Part shown: positions 6,295 through 6,595 of the stretch, in pieces
How positions within the stretch are numbered: the first letter of the stretch is position 1
Layout of the letters: each line of letters opens with the position of its first letter
Made by a program: the position numbers and the translations under genes
Notes under the pieces: generated by a model
Database searches by the model: none
The model's input: only the letters and a program-made list of their open reading frames with translations
Told to the model about the DNA's origin: nothing
Origin: Bacillota bacterium
GTDB taxonomy: Bacteria > Bacillota_E > Sulfobacillia > Sulfobacillales > Sulfobacillaceae
Direction: 5' to 3'
Length of the DNA: 6,595 nucleotides
Assembly (NCBI GenBank): GCA_021820645.1
Contig: JAKADJ010000128.1
Coordinates: 1-6,595, forward strand

Positions 6295-6595
6295 CTACCA
6301 GTGGCGGTCTACGGTAAAGTCTATCAAATCCCGCAATAGAGATGCCTCGCTGCTCTTACCGAGCGCCCGGTGTGCCATGTCCCGGTGCTGCAGCACCAGC
6401 TCTCGTGCCTGTTGCATGCCCACCAGTTGCGGATAGGTGGCCTTACCTAAGATGCGATCCGTACCCGTGGCTTTTCCCATTTTTCTCGAGTCTCCTATTT
6501 CATTTAAAATATCATCCACAATTTGGAACGCCAAGCCCAAATGATTACCGAACTCCGTGAGGCGGGCCTCGGCTTGCGGATCCCCCACCAAGATC
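6295..6595 (-). CDS. ispA: Short-chain polyprenyl (farnesyl/geranylgeranyl) diphosphate synthase, C-terminal part
   Basis: About the last 100 residues of a protein usually near 290-300; the 5' part lies beyond the right edge, so no start is in the window. The fragment holds the end of the trans-prenyltransferase fold: FG-N-H-LGLAFQIVDDILNEIGD, then G-K-A-T-G-T-D, then a GKATYPQLVG segment with the lysine that binds diphosphate. FQIVDDILN is the second Asp-rich motif, which binds Mg and isopentenyl diphosphate; its last position is Asn (codon 6502-6504) where Asp is usual. The first Asp-rich motif, which sets chain length, is outside the window, so FPP versus GGPP product cannot be told; the symbol rests on position before dxs. 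The product would use IPP/DMAPP from the pathway that dxs starts. Codons around 6475-6515 are more AT-rich than the neighbouring genes. It ends with TAG at 6295-6297. Confidence 0.9.
   Translation of the reverse strand, partial: ILVGDPQAEARLTEFGNHLGLAFQIVDDILNEIGDSRKMGKATGTDRILGKATYPQLVGMQQARELVLQHRDMAHRALGKSSEASLLRDLIDFTVDRHW

Noticed and set aside
6475..6520. AT-rich patch with codons AGA/ATA/TTA in ispA, considered as foreign DNA
   Set aside because: It spans only about 45 bases within a continuous, motif-bearing frame; normal local variation is a simpler explanation.

Overview
The window is a tightly packed stretch of bacterial chromosome with eight genes, all on the minus strand. The longest untranslated gap is 20 bases, so no stretch over 300 bases lacks a gene. 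In transcription order (right to left) they are: ispA (3' part only), dxs, tlyA, nadK, argR, recN, a divergent-PAP2 (DUF212/YuiD-like) membrane protein, and the 5' end of an MGDG-synthase-type glycosyltransferase. No plus-strand gene, RNA gene, mobile element, CRISPR array, terminator or convincing promoter was seen.

The order ispA-dxs-tlyA-(nadK)-argR-recN is a classic Firmicutes arrangement. Together with strong GGAGG-type Shine-Dalgarno sequences and moderate GC, it suggests a Gram-positive of the Clostridia/Bacilli side. The protein style and gene set would fit a deep-branching lineage such as Sulfobacillus or its relatives. That genus guess is inference from memory, not a database match.

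Layout: 6595-6295 is the C-terminal third of a short-chain prenyl diphosphate synthase. 6274-4373 is DXP synthase, which feeds the MEP pathway that supplies the prenyl synthase. 4376-3570 is the TlyA S4/FtsJ-fold rRNA 2'-O-methyltransferase. 3573-2719 is NAD kinase. 2718-2260 is the arginine repressor. 2239-584 is the RecN repair ATPase. 591-160 is the DUF212 membrane protein. 149-1 is the start of a lipid glycosyltransferase. Junctions are a 20-base gap (ispA/dxs), a GTGA overlap (dxs/tlyA), an ATGA overlap (tlyA/nadK), a direct stop-start abutment (nadK/argR), a 20-base gap (argR/recN), an 8-base overlap (recN/DUF212) and a 10-base gap (DUF212/glycosyltransferase). This points to one transcript with extensive translational coupling.

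Most of this is an ordinary housekeeping operon, and I see no new defence or mobile system. Points worth a second look are: an ArgR whose two arginine-contacting aspartates (GDDT) read E-N; a RecN that departs from consensus at several ATPase-associated motifs; a prenyl synthase whose second Asp-rich motif reads DDILN; and the placement of a PAP2-like membrane protein plus a lipid glycosyltransferase directly after recN, where many spore-formers carry spoIVB-spo0A.
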